A stretch of 64,000 bases of DNA from Leptospira neocaledonica. GTDB taxonomy: Bacteria > Spirochaetota > Leptospiria > Leptospirales > Leptospiraceae. This document shows, one piece after another, positions 20,120 to 29,262 of this stretch (position 1 is the stretch's first letter; the number at the start of each line of letters is the position of its first letter). The position numbers were made by a program, and so were the translations under genes. Below the pieces are notes generated by a model. That model was given only the letters and a program-made list of their open reading frames with translations. It searched no databases and was not told where the DNA came from. The stretch is from the NCBI RefSeq assembly GCF_002812205.1, contig NZ_NPEA01000005.1, positions 186,001-250,000 of the forward strand. The letters are read 5' to 3'.

Positions 20120-20686
20120 CTAACTTATATAAGGTTCGTTTGATATTTCGTTCGGATTTTTCTTTCCAGCAGGGAAGTATTTACTCAATTCTTCAGTTAG
20201 CTCTCTAATTCCCGTGAGTATTGCTTCCTTAGGAACATTTGATCTAAAACCTTCTCCTATTTTTGAAGAAATCAAATTTAAGTTTTCCTGTCCTATCTTT
20301 TTGTAGATTCCACGATCTGCCAGCGTTACAATCTTCTTTTCGGAAAGAAGAATATAGATCAGTATTCCGGTATTTTCTTCTGTATCCCAAACTTTTAAGA
20401 AAGAAAACATTTCTAAGGCTCTATCTCTCGCGGTTTTTCCTGAGAATATTTGAAAGAGTGGAATTTTTGTTTCGATCGCTACCTTTAATTCTCCTCTATG
20501 CGTTTTTTCAGAATCTGCGACCGCAGATGTGATTTCTCTTAGGTCTTTCGAACTAAAATATTTTCTTAATAAAGTAAAACCTGATAAAGGTCCGTTTCCT
20601 ATCCTAAATAGGTCCAGGAAACCGGCAAAAATATTGCGTATTAGTCTTTCGGTTACAGAAGGATTTTTGCTCATAAGAATCACCAA
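20120..20686 (-). CDS. TPM domain protein (small, second of the pair)
   Basis: The protein carries one TPM (TLP18.3/Psb32/MOLO-1) domain at about residues 45-170 (LREITSAVADSEKTHRGELKVAIETKIPLF, then ENTGILIYILLSEKKIVTLADRGIYKKIG). It lacks an obvious signal peptide; a short hydrophobic stretch is near the start. Its start overlaps the end of the previous TPM gene by seven bases, so it is the last gene of the LemA-TPM-TPM operon. TPM proteins with LemA are linked to envelope maintenance, but the activity is unclear. Confidence 0.85.
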   Translation of the reverse strand: MVILMSKNPSVTERLIRNIFAGFLDLFRIGNGPLSGFTLLRKYFSSKDLREITSAVADSEKTHRGELKVAIETKIPLFQIFSGKTARDRALEMFSFLKVWDTEENTGILIYILLSEKKIVTLADRGIYKKIGQENLNLISSKIGEGFRSNVPKEAILTGIRELTEELSKYFPAGKKNPNEISNEPYIS

Positions 20687-21570
20687 TCCGAAGAGGATCC
20701 TCCTCCGCTGAAATCTCCACCACCGCCGCTGAAAGAGTCACTGGAAGAAGATGAGGAACTCCAACCGGAATCGCTGGAACTATAGGAACTCCAAGAACTC
20801 CCGGACCATCCTCCTCCGCCTGAGTTTGGATTTTTGGCCGCAATGTATATGATACAAAGTAGTATGAAGAAGATCACCAAAAGTGGAAGCATTACTTCTA
20901 AAGAAAAACCTAATAATCCTCCCACCCAGTATCCTGCATATGTAGCAACTCCCGCCTGGAGTAAACTGAATAATTTTTTAAATATGAATCCTACTGCGAT
21001 CCCTATAGCGACTAATGCACCTATATAAAGTCCGAAATTATCGTCTTCTGTTTCGGAACTTGACTCGTAACTTGTGGAGCTTGGTTCCGGTAGAGGTTCT
21101 CCATCTATTAACCCTAGAATTTTATCGATCCCTTGGTCAATCCCCTCGTAATATTTACCTTCTTTGAATAATGGTCTTACGTATTCCAATTGTATTCTTT
21201 TGCTCGTTATATCGGGGATGGCGCCTTCTAATCCTCTACCTATCTCGAAACGCATCTTGCGATCGTCTTTTGCGACTAAGAAAATGACACCGTCAGCTAT
21301 GGTCTTTCTTCCTATTTTCCAATCTTCCGCTAAACGGATGGAATATTGTTCTATGGTCTCTTCTCCCGTTGTTGGGATAATGACCAAGACCACCTGGCTT
21401 CCTTTACGTTTTTCGAAGTCTTTTAGTTTATTTTCCAAATTGGAAACTTCTTCTTCGTTTAATGTGGAAGTTAGATCCGTGACCCTATGCGCCAATTTGG
21501 GAATAGGAATTTGGTCCGCGAAAATCCCGGAACAGAGAAATAAAATAGGAAGAAAGAGCAGTCTTCTCAT
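20680..21570 (-). CDS. TPM domain protein with membrane segments and Gly/Ser-rich tail (YgcG-like)
   Basis: A signal peptide (1-18) precedes a TPM domain (about 25-150; VTDLTSTLNEEEVSNLENKL, GVIFLVAKDDRKMRFEIGRGLEG). Two or three hydrophobic segments follow (about 180-245). The last 50 residues are almost only Gly, Ser and Trp (GGGGDFSGGGSSSDW), as is usual for the YgcG branch. It lies 15 bases after lemA and overlaps the next TPM gene. The arrangement LemA + TPM is conserved in many bacteria. Confidence 0.92.
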   Translation of the reverse strand: MRRLLFLPILFLCSGIFADQIPIPKLAHRVTDLTSTLNEEEVSNLENKLKDFEKRKGSQVVLVIIPTTGEETIEQYSIRLAEDWKIGRKTIADGVIFLVAKDDRKMRFEIGRGLEGAIPDITSKRIQLEYVRPLFKEGKYYEGIDQGIDKILGLIDGEPLPEPSSTSYESSSETEDDNFGLYIGALVAIGIAVGFIFKKLFSLLQAGVATYAGYWVGGLLGFSLEVMLPLLVIFFILLCIIYIAAKNPNSGGGGWSGSSWSSYSSSDSGWSSSSSSSDSFSGGGGDFSGGGSSSDW

Positions 21571-21584
21571 CTGAGATCCAGTTC

Positions 21585-22196
21585 TTAGAATTGAACTTGT
21601 GGAGGTTTAGAAATTTCTTTTTCGTTCTCTACGCTGAAATTCGGTTTTACGTCGTAGCCGAAAATTTTAGCGGTGATTACATTTGGAAATGTCCTGACTG
21701 TGATATTATACTCTTGGACTGAGGTGATATAGCGGTTTCTTGCAACAGCAATTCTGTTCTCGGTACCTTCTAACTGAGCTTGTAATCCTATAAAACTTTT
21801 GTCTGATTTTAGATCGGGATATTTTTCTACCACCACCATCAATCTAGAAAGTGCAGAGGTCATTTGTCCTTGTGCTTGATTGAATTTGGCAAATAGTTCA
21901 GGATTATTTAATATTTCAGGTGTGGCCTGAACGGAACCTACGCTGGCCCTTGCCCTCGTTACTTCGATCAGAACTTCTTTTTCTTGAGCAGCATAACCTT
22001 TCACTGTATTAACCAGATTGGGGATCAGGTCCGCTCTTCTTTGGTACATATTGATTACTTCTGACCAGGCAGCTTTTACCTGTTCGTCTTGGACTTGGAT
22101 CGTATTATAGCCGCATGAATTTGTAAAAAATAGAGTCAGACCGGTAAAACCGATCAGAAAACTTTTACGGATCCGAAAAAAATCGCCTTGGGACAT
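21585..22196 (-). CDS. lemA: LemA family lipoprotein
   Basis: The LemA fold is a long antiparallel helix bundle; members are envelope proteins of uncertain function. Signature stretches are QVKAAWSEVINMYQRRADLIPNLVNTVKGYA and a later NRYITSVQEYNITVRTFP. I choose the ATG at 22196 (MSQGDFFRIRKS) rather than the longer frame because GGAGGT is four bases before it. It then gives a normal leader with lipobox TNSCG. It heads the operon with the two TPM genes. Confidence 0.92.
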   Translation of the reverse strand: MSQGDFFRIRKSFLIGFTGLTLFFTNSCGYNTIQVQDEQVKAAWSEVINMYQRRADLIPNLVNTVKGYAAQEKEVLIEVTRARASVGSVQATPEILNNPELFAKFNQAQGQMTSALSRLMVVVEKYPDLKSDKSFIGLQAQLEGTENRIAVARNRYITSVQEYNITVRTFPNVITAKIFGYDVKPNFSVENEKEISKPPQVQF

Positions 22197-22270
22197 TCGC
22201 ACCTCCGACCTGCGGAATTCTGTAAGGAAAACGTCCCTTGGCAATCGGTTTTTTCTGACAACATTCTGTT

Positions 22271-22408
22271 TTATGCCGCCTCTTTTGGGAAATTTTCGTG
22301 TTTTTCCAGGGCTCTTTTACGGATTTCCTCAATGAGTTTGTCTGCGAGCATTTCAGCTAGTGCAGATATTTTTTCTTGGTTGATCGAGTTCCTATGTTCG
22401 GTTTTCAT
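22271..22408 (-). CDS. Small 45-residue charged helical protein
   Basis: A short frame on the minus strand starts at an ATG at 22408, with AAGGAGG about six bases before it, and ends at TAA at 22271-22273. The product begins MKTEHRNSINQEKISALAEM and continues as an amphipathic, highly charged helix with the heptad-like run LADKLIEEIRKRALEK. It has no signal or membrane segment. It lies between the lemA operon and the divergent phosphatase gene and could be the first gene of the lemA transcript, 74 bases ahead. No family is recognised; the strong ribosome site and clean helix argue that it is real. Confidence 0.6.
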   Translation of the reverse strand: MKTEHRNSINQEKISALAEMLADKLIEEIRKRALEKHENFPKEAA

Positions 22409-22546
22409 TGGCGCCTCCTTGTGGTCCGAATATAAAGATACACGGACCCCCGGACAAATTGGGTGGGCAGAAAATAAAAAAACCGGGAAAATTCCCCGAC
22501 TGCCTCAACCGATAAATAGAAAAATGGCAAGGGCCGCCTGGTACGA

Positions 22547-24277
22547 ATGGAATTGGATTATAAGACCCGACTCGAGGAAATCGAGAAGGTAGACGGTTAT
22601 TTTCGTAGGTCCCCCGAAGGGATCTGGTCCTACGAGTTGGATTCTCCTTTAGACACCACTCTTCCCATTGAGGAACAGTGCAGGTTGATCTATGAGAATG
22701 CAAGACTCACTCATTGCAACGATACCATGGCAAGAATCTATGGATATCATAACGCGGATGAGATCAAAGGTGTTCTTTTAAAGGACATTGTCAGACTAAC
22801 GAATAAGATGAATATGTTCGGTGTCGCCGAATTTGTACGTTCCGGTTATAAGACCCACGATACCGAATCCGAAGAGCTGGATCGAAAAGGAAAACGTAAA
22901 TATTTTCTAAACACTGCTTTAGGCGTGGTGGAGAAGGGATTTTTACTTCGAGCCTGGGGAGTGTTGAAGGACGTAACTTCAATTCGTGCCGCCGAATCCA
23001 GGCTCAAAAGAACGATCGCATTAGAGAGTTTACTCACTCAACTCTCTAGATATTTTTTAAGTGTAGAACCTGGAAACACAACAGATGCAGTAAACCATGC
23101 TTTGGGTGAACTTGGAAAATTCTGCGGAGCGGACAGGGCATTTTTATTTTTATACACTCATGCTGGTCTGACAATTTCTAACACGAATGAATGGTGCGCA
23201 GATGGAATCGAGCATAGGATCCACCTACTACAAAATCTTCCTATAGAAACTTTTCCTAAATCAGATTACGATACAATTAGTAATAAGGGTCATATCGTTT
23301 ATGATTCTTTGGATAATGTTCCTTCTACCCATGTTTCCTTAAGAAATCTTTTAGAAAGAAGAGGGACTCGTTCTTTAGTTGTGGTAGGCCTTTCCTCTCG
23401 TGACGAAGAGCTTGGCTTTATCGGATTCGATTCTGTTAAAGGTCAAAAACTTTGGACGGAAGAAGATATTTATATTCTGAGACTAGTGGGTGATCTAATC
23501 GTTCTGGCATTCGATAGACAAAAAAGAGAATCCGATCTGAACGATTTTTATGAAAGAATGAATCACGATTTGGAATTGGCGCGTCTCACCCAAAGGTCTT
23601 TGGTCTCCAGGGAATTTCCTAGTTCACCTTTTTATAAAATGGATAGTTATTTCCGTCCTTTCGAAAAAGTGGGAGGAGATATCATAACGTATATCCAACA
23701 TGAGAATGGTGTATTGGATATTTTGTTCGGAGATGTTTCCGGTCATGGGATTTCCTCCGCAATGGTTTCAGGAATGGCAGTACTTTCTTTTAGGCATCAT
23801 GCAAAGGCTGGCCTTTCTCCTGCGGAAGGTATCCAGCAATTTGTGAAAGATCTAAAACCTATGGTGGTGGAGCATCATATCGCTGCAGTCTGGGCCAGAT
23901 TTTTTCCTTTGGAGAAAAAGTTGGTCTACTCTTATGCGGGCCATCCTCCTATCGTATTGTTTAGGGGAGAGGAGAAGATGGAATTGAAGGGGATGAATCT
24001 TCCTCTTCTGATATTTGATTCTATAGAATATTTTAATGAATCCATTAAATTGCAAAAAGATGATAGAATCGTATTCTACTCCGATGGGATGTACGAAGTA
24101 TTTAATGCGGAAGGTAGAATATTAGATCTTCCAGGTTTTCAGGATATTCTGCTCCAACACAGAGATCTTGGAAATTTAGATGAATATTTAGACCAGGTTG
24201 TCTCAGAAGTATTCCAATTTTCGGAAGGTGTCTTCGGAGACGATATGGCAATGCTTGTGATCGATATTAAAGGATAA
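22547..24277 (+). CDS. PP2C-type (SpoIIE) serine phosphatase with PAS and GAF sensor domains
   Basis: The 576-residue protein resembles RsbU/RsbP phosphatases that dephosphorylate anti-sigma-factor antagonists. Residues about 15-150 form a PAS domain (ENARLTHCNDTMARIYGYHNADEI). About 165-325 form a GAF domain (LGELGKFCGADRAFLFLYTH). After a coiled linker the SpoIIE domain spans about 345-576. It shows the metal-binding motifs VGGDIITYI, FGDVSGHGISSAMVSGM, YAGHPP, FYSDGMYE and GDDMAMLVIDIK. All residues needed for activity appear present. No anti-sigma gene is adjacent, so the target is elsewhere. Confidence 0.93.
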   Translation: MELDYKTRLEEIEKVDGYFRRSPEGIWSYELDSPLDTTLPIEEQCRLIYENARLTHCNDTMARIYGYHNADEIKGVLLKDIVRLTNKMNMFGVAEFVRSGYKTHDTESEELDRKGKRKYFLNTALGVVEKGFLLRAWGVLKDVTSIRAAESRLKRTIALESLLTQLSRYFLSVEPGNTTDAVNHALGELGKFCGADRAFLFLYTHAGLTISNTNEWCADGIEHRIHLLQNLPIETFPKSDYDTISNKGHIVYDSLDNVPSTHVSLRNLLERRGTRSLVVVGLSSRDEELGFIGFDSVKGQKLWTEEDIYILRLVGDLIVLAFDRQKRESDLNDFYERMNHDLELARLTQRSLVSREFPSSPFYKMDSYFRPFEKVGGDIITYIQHENGVLDILFGDVSGHGISSAMVSGMAVLSFRHHAKAGLSPAEGIQQFVKDLKPMVVEHHIAAVWARFFPLEKKLVYSYAGHPPIVLFRGEEKMELKGMNLPLLIFDSIEYFNESIKLQKDDRIVFYSDGMYEVFNAEGRILDLPGFQDILLQHRDLGNLDEYLDQVVSEVFQFSEGVFGDDMAMLVIDIKG

Positions 24278-24283
24278 ACTTTA

Positions 24284-24359
24284 ATATGTTGGAACTCCTA
24301 CGTGGGTTGAAGTGCGCCCCCGCCCTGTTCTTGGGTGGGGGGAGTGGCTCGTGGGAGAG
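24284..24359 (-). repeat. Dispersed intergenic repeat, copy A
   Basis: Read on the minus strand this about 75-base stretch runs TCTCCCAC..., CCACCCAAGA, a G-rich run, then CGTAGGAGTTCCAACAT. The same order of blocks is found on the plus strand at 31014-31092. It holds G/C-rich arms able to pair (CCCCGCCC against GGGTGGGG). It is non-coding and sits between the phosphatase and transporter genes. Confidence 0.6.
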
Positions 24360-24519
24360 AAGCGACTTTCCCTATATCAGAAAATCCTAAAATTGGCCAG
24401 TAGATTTTTTTGATCCGGCTCTGTGGGAACTGCCATAATTCACAGGATCTTTACAGGTCAAAATCAGATGGACTCCTCTGGCTTTTGTGATTTTGCAGCT
24501 TCGTTTGAATCTTCTCGAA

Positions 24520-25464
24520 CTATTCTAAAACCTTTTTCTTTCTTCCTAACAAAAATACTCCGGAAAGAACGATAACGGTCCCGACTAGGTTTTCCCATGT
24601 GATGATCTCTCCTAAAAGGATTGCCGCTAAAAATAAAGTAAATACTGGACCCACACTTCCTGCGATCGATGCTTTATTGGATCCTATTCTTTGTATTCCT
24701 GCGGTAGTTAAGAATGCCGGCAACACCGTTGTCAAAAATCCTAAAGCAAATCCATAGCCATAAACCTGCCAAGGTTGATGCATTAGGATTTCATAATTTT
24801 TTGTGGAAAAAAAATGAATGAGTACGAAAACACCAGACCAGATCATCAAAAGTGCTGTGAATTTTCGAGAGCCCAATTTCGGGATCATCTGGCCGCTTCC
24901 TATCAGATAGACCGCATAGGCTAAGGCAGATAAAAATACTAGAGTTCCTCCGATCCATGCGGATTTTCCTTGGGCTTCTGCATCAGGCAAAAATGCCAGT
25001 AAGATGCCTGAGTATGTGAGGGCTACGGAGTAGATCTCGATTTTGTGAACCTTCTTCTTTAAAAAAACAAAACCCAAAAGAAGAACAAGTGCCGGGAATG
25101 TGAACAGAACCAGTCTTTCCATAGAGGCGGATAAGTATTCTAATCCCCAAAAATCAAAAAAACTGGCCATATAATAGCCGATAAAAGCGAGTAAAACCAC
25201 GATTTCATAATCTTTTCTAGAGATCGGGTTCCCTGATTTTTCAGAAGTTTCTTGGTAAAGAACGAATGCGAAGAATGGAATGGCAAAAATCATCCTGAGC
25301 GCTAAAACGGTGACCGAGTCTATTCCAAATTTATAAACTAATTTTACGATCACTCCTTTGGAAGAGAATAATATTGTTCCTGCTAGAGCGTATAGATAAC
25401 CCAATGTCTCTTCACTGAATCTTAAAGATGAATGTTCTCTAGGTTTCTCGGAAGTTTGGCTCAT
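24520..25464 (-). CDS. DMT superfamily permease (EamA family)
   Basis: The protein has ten predicted membrane helices in two EamA repeats (about 17-148 and 165-305). The repeat ends are typical: LALRMIFAIPFFAFVLY, LEYLSASMERLVLFTFPALVLLLGFVFLKKK and then SIAGSVGPVFTLFLAAILLGE. Such permeases export amino acids or other metabolites. The substrate is unknown. The gene lies 63 bases downstream of the metzincin-like lipoprotein gene and may share its transcript. Confidence 0.92.
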   Translation of the reverse strand: MSQTSEKPREHSSLRFSEETLGYLYALAGTILFSSKGVIVKLVYKFGIDSVTVLALRMIFAIPFFAFVLYQETSEKSGNPISRKDYEIVVLLAFIGYYMASFFDFWGLEYLSASMERLVLFTFPALVLLLGFVFLKKKVHKIEIYSVALTYSGILLAFLPDAEAQGKSAWIGGTLVFLSALAYAVYLIGSGQMIPKLGSRKFTALLMIWSGVFVLIHFFSTKNYEILMHQPWQVYGYGFALGFLTTVLPAFLTTAGIQRIGSNKASIAGSVGPVFTLFLAAILLGEIITWENLVGTVIVLSGVFLLGRKKKVLE

Positions 25465-25527
25465 TCTTCCAGGTTTTTATATGCCCGATTTGATTAAAGT
25501 AGGAATTCCTAAACTCGGAAAACAAAC

Positions 25528-26214
25528 CTAACGTCCCAAAAAGAAATAATTCAATTCCCTTCTGGAAGTGATAAACCCTCCTCCAGAATACGTCGCTGGG
25601 AAAAAAGAATCTCCTGCAATTTCGGACGTTGTCTTTAGATCTCGGATCTGACCGTAACATTCCGAAAGATAGAATGCATGTCCACACCCTAATAAATGAT
25701 ATCCTTCGTGAACTATAGTATTGGAGGCCCCGCCCACGAGTAAATGTCCAAGAGAAGCAGTATGAGCTAAAACAAATCCTCTGGTTCCTGTAGGACTGTC
25801 CACTGCTCCTAAAACTTCAAAAGTGGGGATGAAGAATAAAGCTAAAATATAAGAAGCGAATTCATATGCGATGTCGGAAAGTCTAACTCCTGCCAAAGCC
25901 AAAATCCGATCACAACCGTCGGGCAATTCCGCTTTATAAAGTTCTTCCATGATCGCTTTGCCTGTCCAGCCAGGCCTTTTCCAATCTTTTACTTGGGAAA
26001 CTTTCGCTTGGAGATTGTATAGAATCAATTCTTCATTCCAAGAATTGAATAGATAGTCCATTCTTTCCGTTGAAACGTTTTCGTCCTTCCATACGCATAC
26101 TCTGATCGTTTTCATTTTTCCGTATTCGTAGGTCTCCCGCACAGAGGATCTGTGAAATCCCACAGTGGTGCAGGAGGTTAATAAGATAAGAAGAAGGAAA
26201 CGAATATGTCGCAT
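25528..26214 (-). CDS. Lipoprotein with a metzincin-type zinc protease motif
   Basis: The leader ends in a lipobox-like LLTSC (Cys15). Residues 169-179 read HEGYHLLGCGH, a full HExxHxxGxxH zinc site with His169, Glu170, His173, Gly176 and His179. A hydrophobic stretch precedes it (about 118-136). I do not recognise a named family. The 228 residues would suit a minimal metzincin or archaemetzincin-like enzyme. A Met-turn cannot be assigned with confidence, since no methionine follows the motif, so activity is unproven. Confidence 0.7.
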   Translation of the reverse strand: MRHIRFLLLILLTSCTTVGFHRSSVRETYEYGKMKTIRVCVWKDENVSTERMDYLFNSWNEELILYNLQAKVSQVKDWKRPGWTGKAIMEELYKAELPDGCDRILALAGVRLSDIAYEFASYILALFFIPTFEVLGAVDSPTGTRGFVLAHTASLGHLLVGGASNTIVHEGYHLLGCGHAFYLSECYGQIRDLKTTSEIAGDSFFPATYSGGGFITSRRELNYFFLGR

Positions 26215-26318
26215 GTTTGCAATTCTTTAGAACCTTAAAAAAACTCCTTGGAAAAGCAAGGACTTTCGTTCGATACTAATAGAGGAAGCTTGTGTCCACG
26301 CAGTCAAAGTTTTAAGCC

Positions 26319-26813
26319 ATGAATTCTATAAAACCAAAGACTAAAAAACAATTGAAGAAGGCCCCTTCTAATAATAGATCCTCTTCTCCTTTGTTCCTAC
26401 TTTTGGTGGGAATTCCATTTTGCTTCTTTTTGATAAGCGCAATGCTTGGGAGCGTGTTAAAGATAGATCGGGTTAGCTCGGAGTCAGCATTTGAGAATAG
26501 ATTAAATCCGATCGAAAAGGCTTGGAGAGGCCTGAAATTGAAAGTATATGCGTATGAATACGGCTCTAATTATCGGAATAAGATCCCAGAGAACGAGGGC
26601 CGTGCCTTAGGTTTAATACGTGAATCCATTCTAGAATCCACTCTTCCTAGATATCTTTTTCTATTCCTGGCAATCGCCGTACCATTTTACTTTTTCGTAA
26701 GGTTGTTTAAGGACAAACCCCAGAAGAAGGCTTTATGGCCCGTGGCTATAACTGCGGATCCGAAGATTAGAAAAACTTCTACACTTTCCCCAAAAAAAAT
26801 CATAAAGAATTAA
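26319..26813 (+). CDS. Small membrane protein of unknown function
   Basis: The 164-residue protein has a basic N-terminus (KPKTKKQLKKAPSNNR), a first membrane helix (about 26-45), a middle soluble loop of about 65 residues and a second helix (about 111-130), then a basic tail. No family is recognised. It is a single gene between divergent and downstream lipoprotein genes. Confidence 0.65.
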   Translation: MNSIKPKTKKQLKKAPSNNRSSSPLFLLLVGIPFCFFLISAMLGSVLKIDRVSSESAFENRLNPIEKAWRGLKLKVYAYEYGSNYRNKIPENEGRALGLIRESILESTLPRYLFLFLAIAVPFYFFVRLFKDKPQKKALWPVAITADPKIRKTSTLSPKKIIKN

Positions 26814-26855
26814 AATAGATTTGATTACGTTATTATAGCATTTTGAACATGTCGT

Positions 26856-27599
26856 ATGCTTCCAAGTAGACGATATTCGAATTTTTGCAAAATGATTACC
26901 CTAATTGGTGTAATCGTATTACTTCTCCAAAACTGTACTTTAGATAAAAGGATAGAATTCACAGGAGAAGATAAACTAGGCCTAGAATCAGGAAGTAAAC
27001 CTTGCGAAGAACTAGTACATTATAATCGTTGGTTCGCTTTTTACGGTCTCTGGCGTATCCCTGGTTCGAGGGATATTGAGATAGAAAAGAAAGAAGGCAA
27101 GGTCTACTTCGCAGAGCATTCAGTGAATGGTTGGCAAGCGACGCTGAACGTGCTTACGGGTTTTTTCACTACTGTAGTATTTTATAAAGTTACGGTTACC
27201 GAATGCGATCTTGGTACAAGATTCGTTCATAGAGACCAATACGAAAAATTCTTTGAGGAAGAGAGGACAAAGGCTCATACTGAGTTCTTCTCCAAAACCG
27301 AAAGAGAATTGGAAGATGCTCTACGTAAGTATTTAGATAAGACAAGTCCGGCGGAACATGCAGGTAAAAATTATAGCATGATCATCCTGAGAACCGGTAA
27401 AACAACCGAAGCCAGAGTAGTGGGCCAAGATGTAGATTCCCTCAAACTGGAAACCGAGGATTCGAATGGCCAAAAGCACGAGTTTACTCTTTTGAAAAAG
27501 GAAGTGTATAAGGTAATTTTTGCCACTAAGATTATCAAGGTAAAGGACGCTCCTTCAACTAAAGAACCTGGAAAAGAGACAGGAAAAGAAAAACACTAA
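26856..27599 (+). CDS. Lipoprotein of unknown function
   Basis: The hydrophobic leader ends in LLLQNC (Cys27 from the first ATG, or Cys15 if the ATG at 26892 is used; neither start has a good ribosome site). The part after it (HYNRWFAFYGLWRIPG, GWQATLNVLTGFFTTVVFYKVTVTECD) resembles small envelope lipoproteins with a membrane-leaning segment. The tail (residues about 175-247) is a charged beta/helix part ending in a Lys/Glu-rich stretch. No named family can be given. A GC hairpin (CGCATCCC / GGGATGCG, 27608-27631) follows it. Confidence 0.7.
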   Translation: MLPSRRYSNFCKMITLIGVIVLLLQNCTLDKRIEFTGEDKLGLESGSKPCEELVHYNRWFAFYGLWRIPGSRDIEIEKKEGKVYFAEHSVNGWQATLNVLTGFFTTVVFYKVTVTECDLGTRFVHRDQYEKFFEEERTKAHTEFFSKTERELEDALRKYLDKTSPAEHAGKNYSMIILRTGKTTEARVVGQDVDSLKLETEDSNGQKHEFTLLKKEVYKVIFATKIIKVKDAPSTKEPGKETGKEKH

Positions 27600-27607
27600 T
27601 CTTCATG

Positions 27608-27631
27608 CGCATCCCTCCTTTGGGGGATGCG
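27608..27631 (+). terminator. Terminator-like hairpin
   Basis: An eight-pair perfect stem CGCATCCC / GGGATGCG lies nine bases after the preceding stop. It lacks a strong T-run (ACTTCTGATTTT follows), so it is a probable but weak terminator. Confidence 0.45.
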
Positions 27632-27728
27632 ACTTCTGATTTTCAGTCAATAAATTTACTTATTATAAAAATCCTACTTGTGTATAGGTAGGATTTTCGC
27701 TTATCATACGGATGAAGGGAATTTTCCG

Positions 27729-28250
27729 ATGTCACCTTATCGTTTTTTAGCCAATTCTGTATTTTATAAATTTGTAATATTTATCTTTGCGATTTCGGTT
27801 TTGGATTGTGGTTTGGCCTTAGGTTATCAATCTGAAGAGGCGGCCAAGGCGTCCCAGGAGAATAATAACGATCCTATTTTGGCTGCGTTAGGACTTAGTT
27901 TTGGAGGCAGCGGTTTAATAAATTTTTCTATCGGCAGCAGCCAGATCATTTCTACTTCTGGTAGCGTTAACTATACTATTACCGTTCCTAAATGGCCTAC
28001 TTCGGATTCCGGCCAAATTGATTTAATTATCGAATGGGTTTCTGAAGATGTGGCTTGTTTAGATCCGTCTCCGGGTACATTTAGTTTTGTAAGTGATCAG
28101 CAGTATCCTAGAGTTTCTTCCACTATTACATTCTCCTGCGGAAAAACCGGAAGTGGGAAAATTTTACATACGGTAACTTCTGCCCCGGAATCTGCGACTT
28201 CTTTGGTCGGGACATCACTTGGCGATATATCTGTGACTATTACACCTTAA
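27729..28250 (+). CDS. Lipoprotein with an Ig-like beta domain
   Basis: I start at the ATG at 27729 because AAGGGA is eight bases before it. The leader then ends in SVLDC (Cys27). After a short polar linker the rest is a beta-sandwich-like domain (SIGSSQIISTSGSVNYTITVPKWP, PGTFSFVSDQQYPRVSSTITFSCG) with two Cys in the second half. It has the same layout as the lipoprotein at 29263: leader, C-G-L at the anchor, Asp/Glu-rich linker, then one beta domain. The two are likely related. Function unknown. Confidence 0.65.
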   Translation: MSPYRFLANSVFYKFVIFIFAISVLDCGLALGYQSEEAAKASQENNNDPILAALGLSFGGSGLINFSIGSSQIISTSGSVNYTITVPKWPTSDSGQIDLIIEWVSEDVACLDPSPGTFSFVSDQQYPRVSSTITFSCGKTGSGKILHTVTSAPESATSLVGTSLGDISVTITP

Positions 28251-28290
28251 CCAAGTCTGAAAAAATTCCAAAGAGAATTTGACTTAGGAT

Positions 28291-29160
28291 TTACTTAACC
28301 ACTCCGAAACAAACTGCCATCATATCTCCCTGGTCGAACTTTTTAACCGCCCAGTCTGCTACCTTTTTGGAAGTTTTATAAAAGATCCCAGATCCTTTTT
28401 TAGCCGTGAGCCCACTTCCATAGGAGATATGTCCCAATGGTATATAACCTAATTCATTTCCTAAAGAAATAATACCAGACAAACTATAATAATAAAGATG
28501 TTCCGGAACGTTTAGATATCTCCATTTAGGTCCCAGGTATTTTGCAAGAACTCCATATCTGCAAGTAGAAAGGATCATTCTTCCACCCGGTTTTAAATGT
28601 TTTAGGATTTTCTGAAGTGTTTCTTTTGGATGATGCAGATGTTCTATACTCGCCCAAAGAGTAACAAGATCGAATTTTTCTGTTCCTTCTAAATCCCAAG
28701 TTAGAAAATCTTTTTGCTCCACATCTAAACCTAGGCTTTCTTTTGCAAAACGTACAGGTCCGCTTGCTATATCCAATCCTTTGGTCTTCCAATTTCTACT
28801 CTTTAGATAATCTAAAAAATAACCTGCTGCACAACCCACATCTAAAGCGGACTTTTCCGAACCTAATAATCTTTCCCAATCGAAGAAACCTAAATCTTTC
28901 AGATTCAGATTGAATACTCTTGCGATTTCTTTTTTGGTTTCTTCGGAATAATAATTATCGTAACCTCTGTCAGTCCTTTGAGTGAAGTAGGAATCTTCAT
29001 AATACTTGGAAACTTCTTCTAGGCTCGGTTGAGGGTTGACCTGAACTAATTTACAATTATCGCATTCTACTATTTGGAAGATCTCTCCTTTGGGACTTGC
29101 CTTGGAGAAGAGTGGGGTGAATTTGGAATTAGAACATGTATTGCAAGGAATAGATTGCAT
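28291..29160 (-). CDS. Class I SAM-dependent methyltransferase with N-terminal zinc-ribbon-like segment
   Basis: The first 45 residues carry two CxxC pairs (CNTCSN and CDNC) that may bind zinc. The Rossmann methyltransferase domain follows, with motif [16 protein letters not shown] near residue 100 and the motif IV region [18 protein letters not shown]. This double arrangement is typical of methyltransferases acting on sugars or surface polysaccharide precursors, but no such cluster is present. The 289-residue gene is flanked by two related lipoprotein genes on the opposite strand. Confidence 0.87.
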   Translation of the reverse strand: MQSIPCNTCSNSKFTPLFSKASPKGEIFQIVECDNCKLVQVNPQPSLEEVSKYYEDSYFTQRTDRGYDNYYSEETKKEIARVFNLNLKDLGFFDWERLLGSEKSALDVGCAAGYFLDYLKSRNWKTKGLDIASGPVRFAKESLGLDVEQKDFLTWDLEGTEKFDLVTLWASIEHLHHPKETLQKILKHLKPGGRMILSTCRYGVLAKYLGPKWRYLNVPEHLYYYSLSGIISLGNELGYIPLGHISYGSGLTAKKGSGIFYKTSKKVADWAVKKFDQGDMMAVCFGVVK

Positions 29161-29262
29161 ACTATAAGGATCGGCGATATAAAGAGTTTTCCGACATAAA
29201 ATGGAGACTTTAGTTCAATTTTAAAGCTTGCTTTTTCGATTAATTCGTTGTTAAACGTATGA

